Origin: Pelomonas asaccharophilus_A
Lineage (GTDB): Bacteria > Pseudomonadota > Gammaproteobacteria > Burkholderiales > Burkholderiaceae_C
DNA length: 64,000 nt
Assembly (NCBI RefSeq): GCF_031458115.1
Contig: NZ_JAVDXV010000009.1
Span: forward strand, 186,001 to 250,000
Reading direction: 5' to 3'
A model generated the notes under the pieces. That model was not told the DNA's origin, ran no database searches, and saw only the letters and a list, made by a program, of their open reading frames with translations. A program made the translations under genes and the position numbers. Every line of letters starts with the position of its first letter. Position 1 is the first letter of the stretch. Below are positions 1-9,286 of this stretch, piece after piece.

Positions 1-35
1 GGCACTGAATTGTCGGCTCGTACACTGCCAACGCT

Positions 36-869
36 ATGTCGCGCCTCAAAGTCCTTCCCCAATACCTGATGCCCAAGGGCGCCATGACCCGCCTGGCCGG
101 GCGCATCGCGAGCAAGCCGCGCGGCGGCATGACGACGGCCACCATCCGCCGCTTCGTCGCACGCTACGGCGTCAACATGGACGAGGCCGCCGAGCCCAGC
201 ATCGCGGCCTACGCGACCTTCAACGACTTCTTCACCCGCGCGCTGAAGCCCGGCGCACGGCCGCTGGCCGAGGCACCGCTGATCTGCCCCGTGGATGGCG
301 CCATCAGCCAGGTCGGCCGCATCAAGGGCGACCAGGTCTACCAGGCCAAGGGCCAGGCGTTCTCGACGACGGCGCTGGTCGGCGGCGATGCGAAGCTGGC
401 GGCACGCTTCCAGGACGGCCTGTTCGCCAACCTCTACCTCAGCCCCAAGGACTACCACCGCATCCACATGCCGTCCGACGGCCGCCTCGTGCGCATGGTG
501 CACGTGCCAGGCGCGCTGTTCTCGGTGAACCCGACGACGGCGCGCGGCGTGCCGGGGCTGTTCGCGCGCAACGAACGCGTCGTCTGCGTGTTCGAGAACG
601 ACACGCTCGGCACCTGGGTGCTGGTGCTGGTGGGCGCCACCATCGTGGGCAGCATGGCGACCGTCTGGCATGGCGGCATTGCCCGCAAGGGTCCCGTGCG
701 CGAGTGGGACTACACCCCGGGCCAGGTCAGCCTGAAGCAAGGTGACGAGATGGGCCGATTCCTGCTGGGCTCCACCGTCGTCATGCTGTTCGAGAAGAGT
801 GGCCTGCAGTTCAACCCGGCGTGGCAGCCTGGCGGCGCCATCCGCATGGGCGAGGTGATGGCGCGCTAA
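36..869 (+). CDS. psd: Phosphatidylserine decarboxylase proenzyme
   Basis: Converts phosphatidylserine to phosphatidylethanolamine at the inner membrane. The 277-residue product has the family's hallmark LGST motif near the C-terminus (about residue 250). There the chain self-cleaves between Gly and Ser, leaving a pyruvoyl group on the small subunit. The other parts of the self-cleavage triad are visible as CPVDG (Asp) and DYHRIHMP (His). The length fits the proteobacterial family. The ATG at 36 is the first start in the window and gives a normal N-terminus, but only 35 bases of upstream sequence are present, so promoter and operon context cannot be judged. The stop overlaps the end of a small convergent gene by a few bases. 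Confidence 0.93.
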   Translation: MSRLKVLPQYLMPKGAMTRLAGRIASKPRGGMTTATIRRFVARYGVNMDEAAEPSIAAYATFNDFFTRALKPGARPLAEAPLICPVDGAISQVGRIKGDQVYQAKGQAFSTTALVGGDAKLAARFQDGLFANLYLSPKDYHRIHMPSDGRLVRMVHVPGALFSVNPTTARGVPGLFARNERVVCVFENDTLGTWVLVLVGATIVGSMATVWHGGIARKGPVREWDYTPGQVSLKQGDEMGRFLLGSTVVMLFEKSGLQFNPAWQPGGAIRMGEVMAR

Positions 870-1105
870 GGCGCAGACGCCGCCGCGACGGTCTGCGGCG
901 GCACGTGCCCCAAGGCCACGCAGGCCAGCAGCTGTTGCTCGGCCACGCGGCCGGCGCCGCCGGCCAGCTGCGCGGCCTCGCGGCACAGGCCGGTCTCGGC
1001 GGATGGCCCGCCGGCGCCGATCCAGCCCAGACAGGTGGCCACGACGACCATCTGCACGGCCGCGGCGCGCAAGGCGCCCCGGCGGGTGGTGAATGAAGGG
1101 TTCAT
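866..1105 (-). CDS. Small putative secreted protein, unknown function
   Basis: A 79-residue product with a positively charged start (TTRRGALR), a hydrophobic stretch at about residues 12-30 and an Ala-rich tail, so it is probably exported. I recognise no family. A Shine-Dalgarno-like GGGAG lies 7 bases before the ATG, which supports translation. It occupies the gap between psd and the EAL-domain gene. Its stop codon overlaps the psd stop region, so the two genes converge. It contains only two cysteines and no known motif. It may be a spurious ORF in GC-rich DNA. Confidence 0.45.
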   Translation of the reverse strand: MNPSFTTRRGALRAAAVQMVVVATCLGWIGAGGPSAETGLCREAAQLAGGAGRVAEQQLLACVALGHVPPQTVAAASAP

Positions 1106-1173
1106 GTCTGCGCTCCCGAGGTTGCTGACCCTCTGTAGAACGCTTTCCAGCGCACCGACCCGTCAGGCCGGCA

Positions 1174-3438
1174 TCACACTTTTAGGGATGCCGGCGTCAG
1201 CAGTGCCTCGGCGGCCTCCACGCGCAGCGGCCGGCCCAGCAGCCAGCCCTGCAGATGCGTACAGCCCAGCCGCTCGACCTCGGCGGCCTGTTCTTCAGTC
1301 TCGACCCCTTCGGCCACGATGGTCAGCCCCAGCGCCTCGGCCACCACGCAGGCGGCGCGCACGACGGCGCCGGCCGACGGCTCGGGCAGCGGGTCCACCA
1401 TGCTGCGGTCCAGCTTCAGCGTCGTGATGGGCAGCCGGCGCAGCAGCGTCAGCGAGCTCTGGCCGGTGCCGAAGTCGTCGAACGCGACGCCCATTCCCGC
1501 CTCGCGCAGCCGCGCCAGCTGCGGCAGCACGCGCTCCATGTGCGTCATCGCGGCGGTCTCGGTGATCTCCACCTCCACCAGTTCCGGCGCCAGGCCGTGG
1601 GCGTGCACCAGCGCCACCAGCCAGTCGGCAAAGCCCAGGTCCTCGAACTGCAGCGGCGACACGTTCACCGCCACCGGCCTCACGGCCAGGCCCTGCTGCT
1701 GCCAGGCCCGCAAATGGCCGATGGCCTGGCGCAGGATGAGCACACCCAGAGCGACGATCTGACCGGTGCGCTCGGCCGCCGGAATGAAGTCGGCCGGGCT
1801 GACCCGGCCCTGGCCGGGCCGCTGCCAGCGCACCAGCGCCTCGAAGCCTGCGAGATGACGCGTGCCGGCCGCGAACTTGGGCTGGTAGTCGAGCTGGAAT
1901 TCCTCGTTCTCGATGGCCGCGGCCAGCGCCTGCTCAATCTCCAGCAGGCCGCTCGCGCCCGCGGACATGCCGGGTTGGAAAGTGACCGCCGCCGCGCCGG
2001 CCTGTTGCTTGGCCTGGTGCATGGCGATGTCCGCGGCGCGCAACAGCGAGGCGCCGTTGAGGCCGTGCGCGGGGAAGCGCGCCACGCCCACCGACAAGTG
2101 CACGTACAGCGCACGGTGGCCCACGGTGAACGGCGCGTTCATCTGGGCCAGCAGCCGCTGCCCGGCCAGCTGGGCGGCCGCGTCGCTGTCGACGCCGGGC
2201 AGCAGCAGCAGGAACTGGTCTTCCCCCAGGCGGGCCAGCATCGCGTCGGGCGGCAGCGGCGCGCGCAGCCGTGCGGCGATGGCCTGCAGCAACGCATCGC
2301 CGGTCTCGTGGCCCAGGCTCTCGTTGACGAGCTGGAAGCGGTCTACGTCGGCCGACAGCAGCGCAAAGCCCGGGGTGCCGGGCGCCGTCAGCTCGGTGAG
2401 GCGCCCCAGCGCCGCATGGCGGTTGGGCAGGTCGGTCAGATCGTCATGCAGGGCCTGGCGGCGCATGGCGTCGTTGGCGCGCTGGCGCTCGGTGTCGTCC
2501 AGCATCAGCACCAGCAGAGCCGGCGCCCCTTCCCACTCGATGTAGCTGGACGTGCCGCGCAGGTACAGCGCGCTGCCGTCGCGGCGGTAGCGGGTGCCTT
2601 CCCATGAAATGTGGCCGCTGCGCTGCTCCATCAGCTGAACGTAGCGGGCGCGGAAATCCTCCTGCTCGCCGGACGCGATGCGCGACGCAATGTCGCCCAC
2701 GTCGTCGATGCTGCGGTAGCCGAACATCGCCAGTGCGGCGGGGTTGGCGTACACGACATGACCCGCGCGCAGCACCAGCAGGCCCTGCATGGACTGCTCG
2801 TAGAGCTGGCTCAGGCGCTCGCCCATGCGCGTGGCCTCCCGATGGGCCCGGCGGACCGACAGCAGGATGAGCCCCATGGCCAGCGTGACCTGCACATAGG
2901 TGCCGGCCACATGCGTCTCGATGGAGCGCGCCAGCGGGTGGATCAGCGGCCCGCTCAGCTGCACCAGACTCAACGCGACGAAGCAGCCCGCGACAAAGCG
3001 CTCGCCCACCTCGCCGCCGCGCCACAGCCAAGCGGCGGCGATGAAGCTGCCCGCCGCCAGCACCAGCGCCGAGGTCACCACTGCCAGCCGCAGCTCCAGC
3101 ATCGCCAGCGCGAGGATGAAGAGCAGCAGGCCGGCGAACAGCGGCGACGTGCGACGCCAGTTCCACGGCCGGCCGCGATAGCGGCTGGCACCGGCCAGTT
3201 GCCAGGCCAGCGCGGCGATGATGCAGGTGGTGGCGATGGTCGCCTGCACCTTGTAGTGCAGCGATTCGGTGTCGGACGGCACCAGGGCCACCCCCAGGGC
3301 CAGCCCGATGGCGAGAAAGACGTGGCTCCAGCCCCAGTCGCTGATGTGGCGATGCGCAGGCTCCAGTCTCGCCAGCAGCAGCAGGGACACGCCGAGCATC
3401 AGCAGCAAGCTGGAGCTGATCAACAGCAGCCAGGTCAT
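1174..3438 (-). CDS. Membrane PAS-GGDEF-EAL protein, probable c-di-GMP phosphodiesterase
   Basis: 754 residues. About six to seven hydrophobic segments fill residues 1-205 and form an integral-membrane sensor module. A PAS-like segment (GLLVLRAGHVVYANPAALAM) follows at about 225-325, then a GGDEF domain (about 330-490) and an EAL domain (about 510-750). The cyclase signature is degenerate: GEDQF stands at about residue 404 where GGDEF is expected, so diguanylate cyclase activity is doubtful. The EAL domain looks intact: EALVRW at about 537, VNVSPLQF, DDFGTG at about 652, KLDRS and EGVET are all present. I infer a phosphodiesterase that lowers c-di-GMP, with the GGDEF domain possibly serving as a GTP sensor. 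It is a single gene on the minus strand, about 100 bases downstream of the GH30 gene. Confidence 0.88.
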   Translation of the reverse strand: MTWLLLISSSLLLMLGVSLLLLARLEPAHRHISDWGWSHVFLAIGLALGVALVPSDTESLHYKVQATIATTCIIAALAWQLAGASRYRGRPWNWRRTSPLFAGLLLFILALAMLELRLAVVTSALVLAAGSFIAAAWLWRGGEVGERFVAGCFVALSLVQLSGPLIHPLARSIETHVAGTYVQVTLAMGLILLSVRRAHREATRMGERLSQLYEQSMQGLLVLRAGHVVYANPAALAMFGYRSIDDVGDIASRIASGEQEDFRARYVQLMEQRSGHISWEGTRYRRDGSALYLRGTSSYIEWEGAPALLVLMLDDTERQRANDAMRRQALHDDLTDLPNRHAALGRLTELTAPGTPGFALLSADVDRFQLVNESLGHETGDALLQAIAARLRAPLPPDAMLARLGEDQFLLLLPGVDSDAAAQLAGQRLLAQMNAPFTVGHRALYVHLSVGVARFPAHGLNGASLLRAADIAMHQAKQQAGAAAVTFQPGMSAGASGLLEIEQALAAAIENEEFQLDYQPKFAAGTRHLAGFEALVRWQRPGQGRVSPADFIPAAERTGQIVALGVLILRQAIGHLRAWQQQGLAVRPVAVNVSPLQFEDLGFADWLVALVHAHGLAPELVEVEITETAAMTHMERVLPQLARLREAGMGVAFDDFGTGQSSLTLLRRLPITTLKLDRSMVDPLPEPSAGAVVRAACVVAEALGLTIVAEGVETEEQAAEVERLGCTHLQGWLLGRPLRVEAAEALLTPASLKV

Positions 3439-3545
3439 GCGGCCATCCTAGCGAGGCTGGCCGTTCATGACCCATGCATGTTGTGGAGGCCCGTCGCCGT
3501 CGCGGCGGAAATCACGCCGCTGCAAGCGCAGCGACAGGGAAAAAT

Positions 3546-4940
3546 TCACCAGACCAGCGTCACGACGCCACTGGCCGGCAGCTCGTAGCCGAAGCGCCGG
3601 CCCGGCGCCTGCACCGTGAAGGTTCGCGGCTGAGCGGCTGAATTGCTGACGATGAGCACGGTGCTGCCATCGGGGTTGGTAAAGGCCACGTGGTCCAGGC
3701 CGGTCTGCCTGGCATCGCCGCCCTGCGACTCGACGCGCCGCGCGTCGCGCCGCACGAAGCGGCTGGCGTGGCCGAAGGCGTAGTACTCGATGTTGCGTGT
3801 GACGCCGCCGTCCTTGGGGTCGATGGTGACGACGCCCCGGCAATCCTTGCAGCCGCCCAGGTGCGGGCCGTATTTCGGGTCCAGCGCCAGGTTCCACATC
3901 AGCACGCCACGCGCGCCGTGGCGGGTGCTGCCGATGATGAGGTTGCGCATCATCCAGGGCAGCGTCTCGGCCCATTGCGGCTTCCATTCGCCGCCGGAGC
4001 ACTCGGTGAACCAGACGTCCAGCTCGGGGTGGTGCTGTGCCACCTGCGACTGCGCGGACACGTCGCCCGCATAGCAGTGCCAGGCCACGCCGGACACGTA
4101 CTTCTTGGCCGTCGCGTCCGACAGCATGGACAGCGGGCTCCAGGGCTCGTCCCAGTTGTGGTCCCACTCCAGGATCTGCGTGTTCATGCCCTTGGACTTC
4201 AGCAGCGGTCCCAGGTGCTGGCCCACGATGGCAGCGCGGGCGCGCGGCGTCAGGCGCATGCCGGGGTAGTCGCCGGGCTCGAAGTGCGGCTCGTTTTGCA
4301 GCGTCAGCGCGAAGATGGGCACGCCCTCGGCCTTCATCTCGTCGACGTAGCGCACCATGTACTTCGCGAACGCGCCGTAGTGCTCGGGCTTCAACTGGCC
4401 CTGCACCAGGCTGTCGGTGGTCTTCATCCAGCCCGGCGCGCTCCACGGCGAAGCCATGACCTGCAGCTGCGGGTTCAGCGCCAGCGCCTGCTTGGTGGCC
4501 GGGATGACGTCCTCACGCTCGGGCGCCAGCGAGAAGTGCTTCAGCTGCGGGTCGGTCTGGCCCGGTGGCATGTCGTTCAAGCTGTAGTGGCGGCGCGAAA
4601 AGTCGGACGCGCCAATGGTCAGCCGCGTCAGGTCGAAGCCTACGCCGCCGCCTTCGCGGGTGAACAGCTCCTTCATCAGCGCGTCTCGCTGCGACGGACT
4701 CATGCCGTGGCGGATCAGCCAGGCGGAGCCCTCGGTGATGGCGGCGCCGAAGCCGGCCATGCGCTGGTGACGGCGCTTCGGGTCGATGCGGATGACGACA
4801 TCGGCCTTGGCCACCGGTGCCATGACGGCACTGGGTGCGAGCAGATGCTGCTTGTCCGCCGTGGTCAGATGAGCACGCACAGTTTGTGCGTTAGCACTGC
4901 AGGCAATGGCTGCCACCAGCGCGAGAACGGCTGTCTTCAT
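3546..4940 (-). CDS. Secreted glycoside hydrolase family 30 (glucosylceramidase / beta-1,6-glucanase type)
   Basis: 464 residues beginning with a clear signal peptide (hydrophobic residues 4-15, cleavage after SANA), so the enzyme is periplasmic or secreted. GH30 features are present: the early GFGAAITEGSA motif, the acid/base Glu in LQNEPHFEPG at about residue 216 and the nucleophile Glu in WFTECSGGEW at about 312. The small beta-sandwich typical of the family follows. The Cys pair in LGGCKDCRGVVTI resembles bacterial subfamilies that cut beta-1,6-glucan or glucosylceramide, but the substrate is not proven by sequence. An AGGAG ribosome-binding site precedes the ATG. It is the last gene of the sugar operon, 22 bases after the ABC ATPase, which suggests that it releases oligosaccharides for the importer. 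Confidence 0.9.
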   Translation of the reverse strand: MKTAVLALVAAIACSANAQTVRAHLTTADKQHLLAPSAVMAPVAKADVVIRIDPKRRHQRMAGFGAAITEGSAWLIRHGMSPSQRDALMKELFTREGGGVGFDLTRLTIGASDFSRRHYSLNDMPPGQTDPQLKHFSLAPEREDVIPATKQALALNPQLQVMASPWSAPGWMKTTDSLVQGQLKPEHYGAFAKYMVRYVDEMKAEGVPIFALTLQNEPHFEPGDYPGMRLTPRARAAIVGQHLGPLLKSKGMNTQILEWDHNWDEPWSPLSMLSDATAKKYVSGVAWHCYAGDVSAQSQVAQHHPELDVWFTECSGGEWKPQWAETLPWMMRNLIIGSTRHGARGVLMWNLALDPKYGPHLGGCKDCRGVVTIDPKDGGVTRNIEYYAFGHASRFVRRDARRVESQGGDARQTGLDHVAFTNPDGSTVLIVSNSAAQPRTFTVQAPGRRFGYELPASGVVTLVW

Positions 4941-4962
4941 GTTGTCTCCTGGCTAGAGTCTC

Positions 4963-6015
<1,053 letters not shown>

Positions 6016-6104
6016 GCTCAACGCTGCTTGATGTTGTTGGAGAAAACGGCCAACGGGTTGCGATCACCGATCAGAAACCCAGCGACTGCCGTGGAACCGG
6101 CTTT

Positions 6105-6157
6105 GCCAGTCCACTGGCAGTGCCCCCTTGAGGGGGCGCGCGAAGCGCGTAGGGGGT
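6105..6157. repeat. Dispersed intergenic palindromic repeat, copy A
   Basis: A 16-base inverted repeat (TGCCAGTCCACTGGCA, 6105-6120) is followed by CCCCCTTGAGGGGG, a short self-complementary middle (CGCGCGAAGCGCG) and AGGGGG. The layout C-run/G-run, middle palindrome, G-run recurs at 55527-55570 and, inverted, inside the kinase gene at 19189-19228. It lies between the permease and ATPase genes of the sugar operon. It could act as an mRNA processing or partial termination site that lowers or separates ATPase expression. This is inference. Confidence 0.6.
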
Positions 6158-6160
6158 GGG

Positions 6161-7027
6161 TCATTTCACGGCTCCCGCAGCAATGCCACGGACGAACCAG
6201 CGGCCAGAGATCAGATAGACCAACAATGGCACCGCCGACGTCAGGATGGTCGCGGCCATGTTGAGGTTGTAGAGGCGCTCGCCGGTCGTCGTGTTGATGA
6301 CGTTGTTGAGCTGCACAGTCATCGGCTGGTTCTCGCGGCCGGCGAAGGTCAGGCCCAGGATGTAGTCGTTCCACACACCAGTGATCTGCATGATGGCCGC
6401 GACGATGAGCATGGGCGTGGACATCGGCAGCACCAGCTGCACGAAGATGCGCCAGAAGCCGCCGCCATCCACGCGCGCCGCCTTGAACAGCTCGGCCGGC
6501 AGGCCTGCGTAGTAGTTGCGGAACAGCAGCGTCATGATGGGCATCGCGAACACCAGGTGCACGACGACGATGCCGGGCAGGCTGCTGTAGATGCCGATGG
6601 CGGCCTCCAGCTTGACGAGCGGGTAGATCATCACCTGGATGGGGATGAAGGCGCCCATCATCAGCAGGCCGAACAGCCATTCGCCGCCTTTGGGCTTCCA
6701 CCAGCTCAGTGCATAGCCGTTGATCGCGCCCAGCAGGATGGGCAGCACGACGGACGGCACGGCGATGGTGACGGAGTTCCAGAATCCGCCGCGCACGCCT
6801 TCGCAGCTGACGCCGGTGCAGGCCTCGCTCCATGCCGCGCGCCAGGCGTCGAAGGTGACGGAGGACGGCAGCGCGAAGATCTGGCCCAGACGGATCTCGT
6901 CCATGGTCTTGAACGAGGTCGTCAACATCACGTACAGCGGCAGCAGGAAGAACACCGCGGCGGCGCCCAGGAAGGCGTAGATGCCGATGCGGGCCCACAG
7001 TGCCGTGGGTTTGCGCTTCTTGCTCAT
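6161..7027 (-). CDS. Sugar ABC importer permease (MalG/UgpE type)
   Basis: 288 residues with about six membrane segments. The MalG-type cytoplasmic EAA loop is seen at AELFKAARVDGGGFWRIFVQLVLPM. The N-terminus starts with KKRKP, then a first transmembrane helix and the family's LTTSFKT. The ATG at 7027 overlaps the stop of the upstream permease by one base (TGATG), which indicates translational coupling. It forms the membrane channel with the partner permease and works with the binding protein at 7905-9134 and the ATPase at 4963-6015. The chain reads to a normal C-terminus (WFVRG...AVK). Confidence 0.93.
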   Translation of the reverse strand: MSKKRKPTALWARIGIYAFLGAAAVFFLLPLYVMLTTSFKTMDEIRLGQIFALPSSVTFDAWRAAWSEACTGVSCEGVRGGFWNSVTIAVPSVVLPILLGAINGYALSWWKPKGGEWLFGLLMMGAFIPIQVMIYPLVKLEAAIGIYSSLPGIVVVHLVFAMPIMTLLFRNYYAGLPAELFKAARVDGGGFWRIFVQLVLPMSTPMLIVAAIMQITGVWNDYILGLTFAGRENQPMTVQLNNVINTTTGERLYNLNMAATILTSAVPLLVYLISGRWFVRGIAAGAVK

Positions 7028-7902
7028 CAATGGCCTCCCTGCGTCTTCTGACGCGAGCGGGCATAGGCCAGTGGCGCGACCAGGGCCAGCACCGTCAGCA
7101 GCAGCATCACCGCACCTGCAGAGGCCAGGCCCAGGTTGGCGCGGCCGAACAGGTGGTCCATGATGAACTTGGCCGGCACGTCGCTGGCGTTGCCCGGGCC
7201 GCCCTGCGTCATCGCGACGACGGTGTCGAACACCTTGACGACGCTGACGGCCAGCAGCGTGAAGACGGTGGCCAGCGTCGGGCCCATCATGGGCAGCACG
7301 ACGGACAGGTAGACGCGCCAGGTCGGGATGCCGTCCAGCCGCGCGGCCTTCCAGATCTCTTCGTCGATGCCGCGCAGGCCCGCCAGCATCAGCGCCATGA
7401 CCAGCCCCGCGCCTTGCCAGGTCCCGGCGATGACCACCGTGTAGATGACCATGTCCTGATCGACGATCCAGTCGAACTGGAACGTTGTCCAGCCCAGCTG
7501 CTGCATCGCGTTCTGCAGGCCGCTGTCGGGGTTCAGCACCCATTGCCAGACCAGGCCGGTCGCGACGAAGGACATCGCGTACGGGTACAGGAAGGCGGTG
7601 CGCAGCACGCCCTCGCCACGCACCTTCTGGTCGATGAAGACGGCCAGCAGGAAGCCGATCAGCATGGCCGCCACGATGTAGAGCACGCCATAGACCGCGA
7701 GGTTGTGGATGGCCAGCATCCAGCGCTCGTTGTCCAGCAGGCGCTCGAACTGCTGCAGACCGACGAAGTCGTCCTTGGGGAAGGTGCGCGAGCTGGACAT
7801 GGACGTGCGCAACGTCCACAGCACGGTGCCGACATAGCCGACACCGACGATGACGGCCAGGGGCAGCAGCGCACCCCAGGCCGCGAGGCCACGGCGTTTC
7901 AT
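7027..7902 (-). CDS. Sugar ABC importer permease (MalF/UgpA type)
   Basis: 291 residues with about six transmembrane helices. The inner-membrane permease EAA loop reads EEIWKAARLDGIPTWRVYLSVVLP. The GNASDVP segment after VVAMTQGGP is typical of carbohydrate-uptake permeases of the CUT1 class. An AGGA ribosome-binding site lies 7 bases before the ATG, which itself is only 2 bases after the binding-protein stop. Gene order binding protein, MalF type, MalG type is the standard importer layout. The substrate is probably a beta-glucoside or glucose judging from the adjacent glycosidases; the sequence does not prove it. Confidence 0.93.
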   Translation of the reverse strand: MKRRGLAAWGALLPLAVIVGVGYVGTVLWTLRTSMSSSRTFPKDDFVGLQQFERLLDNERWMLAIHNLAVYGVLYIVAAMLIGFLLAVFIDQKVRGEGVLRTAFLYPYAMSFVATGLVWQWVLNPDSGLQNAMQQLGWTTFQFDWIVDQDMVIYTVVIAGTWQGAGLVMALMLAGLRGIDEEIWKAARLDGIPTWRVYLSVVLPMMGPTLATVFTLLAVSVVKVFDTVVAMTQGGPGNASDVPAKFIMDHLFGRANLGLASAGAVMLLLTVLALVAPLAYARSRQKTQGGH

Positions 7903-7904
7903 CG

Positions 7905-9134
7905 TCAGTTCCTGAGGGCCGAGACGATGTCCTTCTGGACCTTCTCGACCGGCACGTTGCGGTTCCAGTAGCTGGTCAGCACGTCCTGCAGCGCCCCGTT
8001 CTGGTCGGGCGTGATGAAGATCTCGCCGTTGGCCAGGTGGCGCGACTTGTCCTTCATCGCGGCCACGCCCATCTGGGCGCAGACGTCCATCTTGCTGACG
8101 TCCACGTCGGTGCGGATGGGGATGGAGCCCTTCTTGATGCTGAACGCGACCTGCGTGGCCGGCTGCGTGATGACGCTGGCCAGCAGCTGCTGGGCCTTGA
8201 CCTGGTCGGGCTTGGCTGTCTTGGGGAAGACCATCACGTCGCCCTGGATGATGTAGGGCGCCTTGGGGCCGAAGCCGGGTGCGCAGCCGTAGTCCTTGCC
8301 GGCTTCCTGCTTGGCCTGGGCGAACTCGCCCTTGGCCCAATCGCCCATGATCTGCACGCCGGCACGGCCGTTGATGAGCATGGCCGTGGCGTCGTTCCAG
8401 TTGCGGCCGGGCGAGCCCTTGTCGGTGTAGCTCTGCAGCTTCTTGTAGGCCAGCAGCACCTTCTTGAAGTCTTCGCCCAGGATGGCCTTGGGGTCGCGGT
8501 CGCGGAAGACCTTCAGGTACAGGTCGCGGCCGCCGAAGTGGGCCAGCGTGGCGGTGAAGACGATGCCGTCCTGCCAGGGCTGGCCGCCGTGGGCCAGCGG
8601 CACCAAGCCGGCGGCCTTGAGCTTGTCCAGCGCGGCAAACAGTTCGTCGAAGGTCTTGGGCTCCTCCGCGATGCCGGCCTTCTTGAAGGCGGCCTTGGAG
8701 AACCAGAACCAGGTCATGTTGTGGATGTTGACCGGCGCCGCGTAGTAGTGGCCGTTCACGCGGATGGCCTGCAGCACGGTCTCGGGCAGGAACTTGTCCC
8801 AGCCGTCGCGCTTGGCGACTTCGTCGACGTTGTTCAGCAGGCCCTGGTCGACGATGTCGCGGAACTGCTGGGTGGTGTTGAACTGCGCGGCGGTCGGCGG
8901 ATTGCCGCCGGCGATGCGGTTGATGGCCACCGAGCGGGCCTGCTCGCCCAGGGCGACGGCGGTGTCCACCCACAGGCCGCCCTGGGCCTTGTAGGCATCG
9001 GCCAGCGTCTTCGCCGCGGCAGACTCGCCGCCGGACGTCCACCAGTGGATGACCTCGGCCTTGAGCTGGGCATGGGCGGGCAGCGCAGCGGCGGCGAGTG
9101 CCAGGGCGGCCAGGGCGTGGCGGCGGTACTTCAT
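7905..9134 (-). CDS. Periplasmic sugar-binding protein of the ABC importer
   Basis: 409 residues with a classical signal peptide (MKYRRHALAALALAAAALPAHA). The mature start EVIHWWTSGGESAAAKTL closely resembles solute-binding proteins of glucose/mannose-type importers such as GtsA. The rest has the family's two-lobed pattern, including QFNTTQQFRDIVDQG and MGDWAKGEF. A CGGAGA ribosome-binding site lies 5 bases before the ATG. The gene follows the GH1 beta-glucosidase by 133 bases and precedes both permeases by 2 bases. It is expected to capture monosaccharides or short beta-glucosides in the periplasm. Confidence 0.93.
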   Translation of the reverse strand: MKYRRHALAALALAAAALPAHAQLKAEVIHWWTSGGESAAAKTLADAYKAQGGLWVDTAVALGEQARSVAINRIAGGNPPTAAQFNTTQQFRDIVDQGLLNNVDEVAKRDGWDKFLPETVLQAIRVNGHYYAAPVNIHNMTWFWFSKAAFKKAGIAEEPKTFDELFAALDKLKAAGLVPLAHGGQPWQDGIVFTATLAHFGGRDLYLKVFRDRDPKAILGEDFKKVLLAYKKLQSYTDKGSPGRNWNDATAMLINGRAGVQIMGDWAKGEFAQAKQEAGKDYGCAPGFGPKAPYIIQGDVMVFPKTAKPDQVKAQQLLASVITQPATQVAFSIKKGSIPIRTDVDVSKMDVCAQMGVAAMKDKSRHLANGEIFITPDQNGALQDVLTSYWNRNVPVEKVQKDIVSALRN

Positions 9135-9211
9135 CTTGTCTCCGGATCTTGTGGATGGCGGGGCGCAGTGTCTCTTGGGACGCCACCTTCATGTCTGAGG
9201 GTGGACCCTGT

Positions 9212-9286
9212 AATTTTTCATTTAGAAACTGCGTGTTCCCGCCTAAATACGGGCTTGCCGTCTTTAATTATTCGTTCAGAAACTGC
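9212..9286. repeat. Imperfect 21-base direct repeat at the GH1 3' end
   Basis: Bases 9212-9232 and 9266-9286 agree at 18 of 21 positions (AATT.TTC.TT.AGAAACTGC). The second copy encodes the last residues of the GH1 gene (QFLNE plus stop) and the first lies 54 bases further along in the intergenic space before the binding-protein gene. Read on the minus strand, the first copy would still encode QFLNE. It may be a local duplication of the gene end or a pair of protein-binding sites. Confidence 0.5.

Noticed and set aside
6092..6105. TGGAACCGGCTTTG as a second LacI-type operator upstream of the ATPase gene
   Set aside because: Only the left half and centre match; the right half lacks the dyad.
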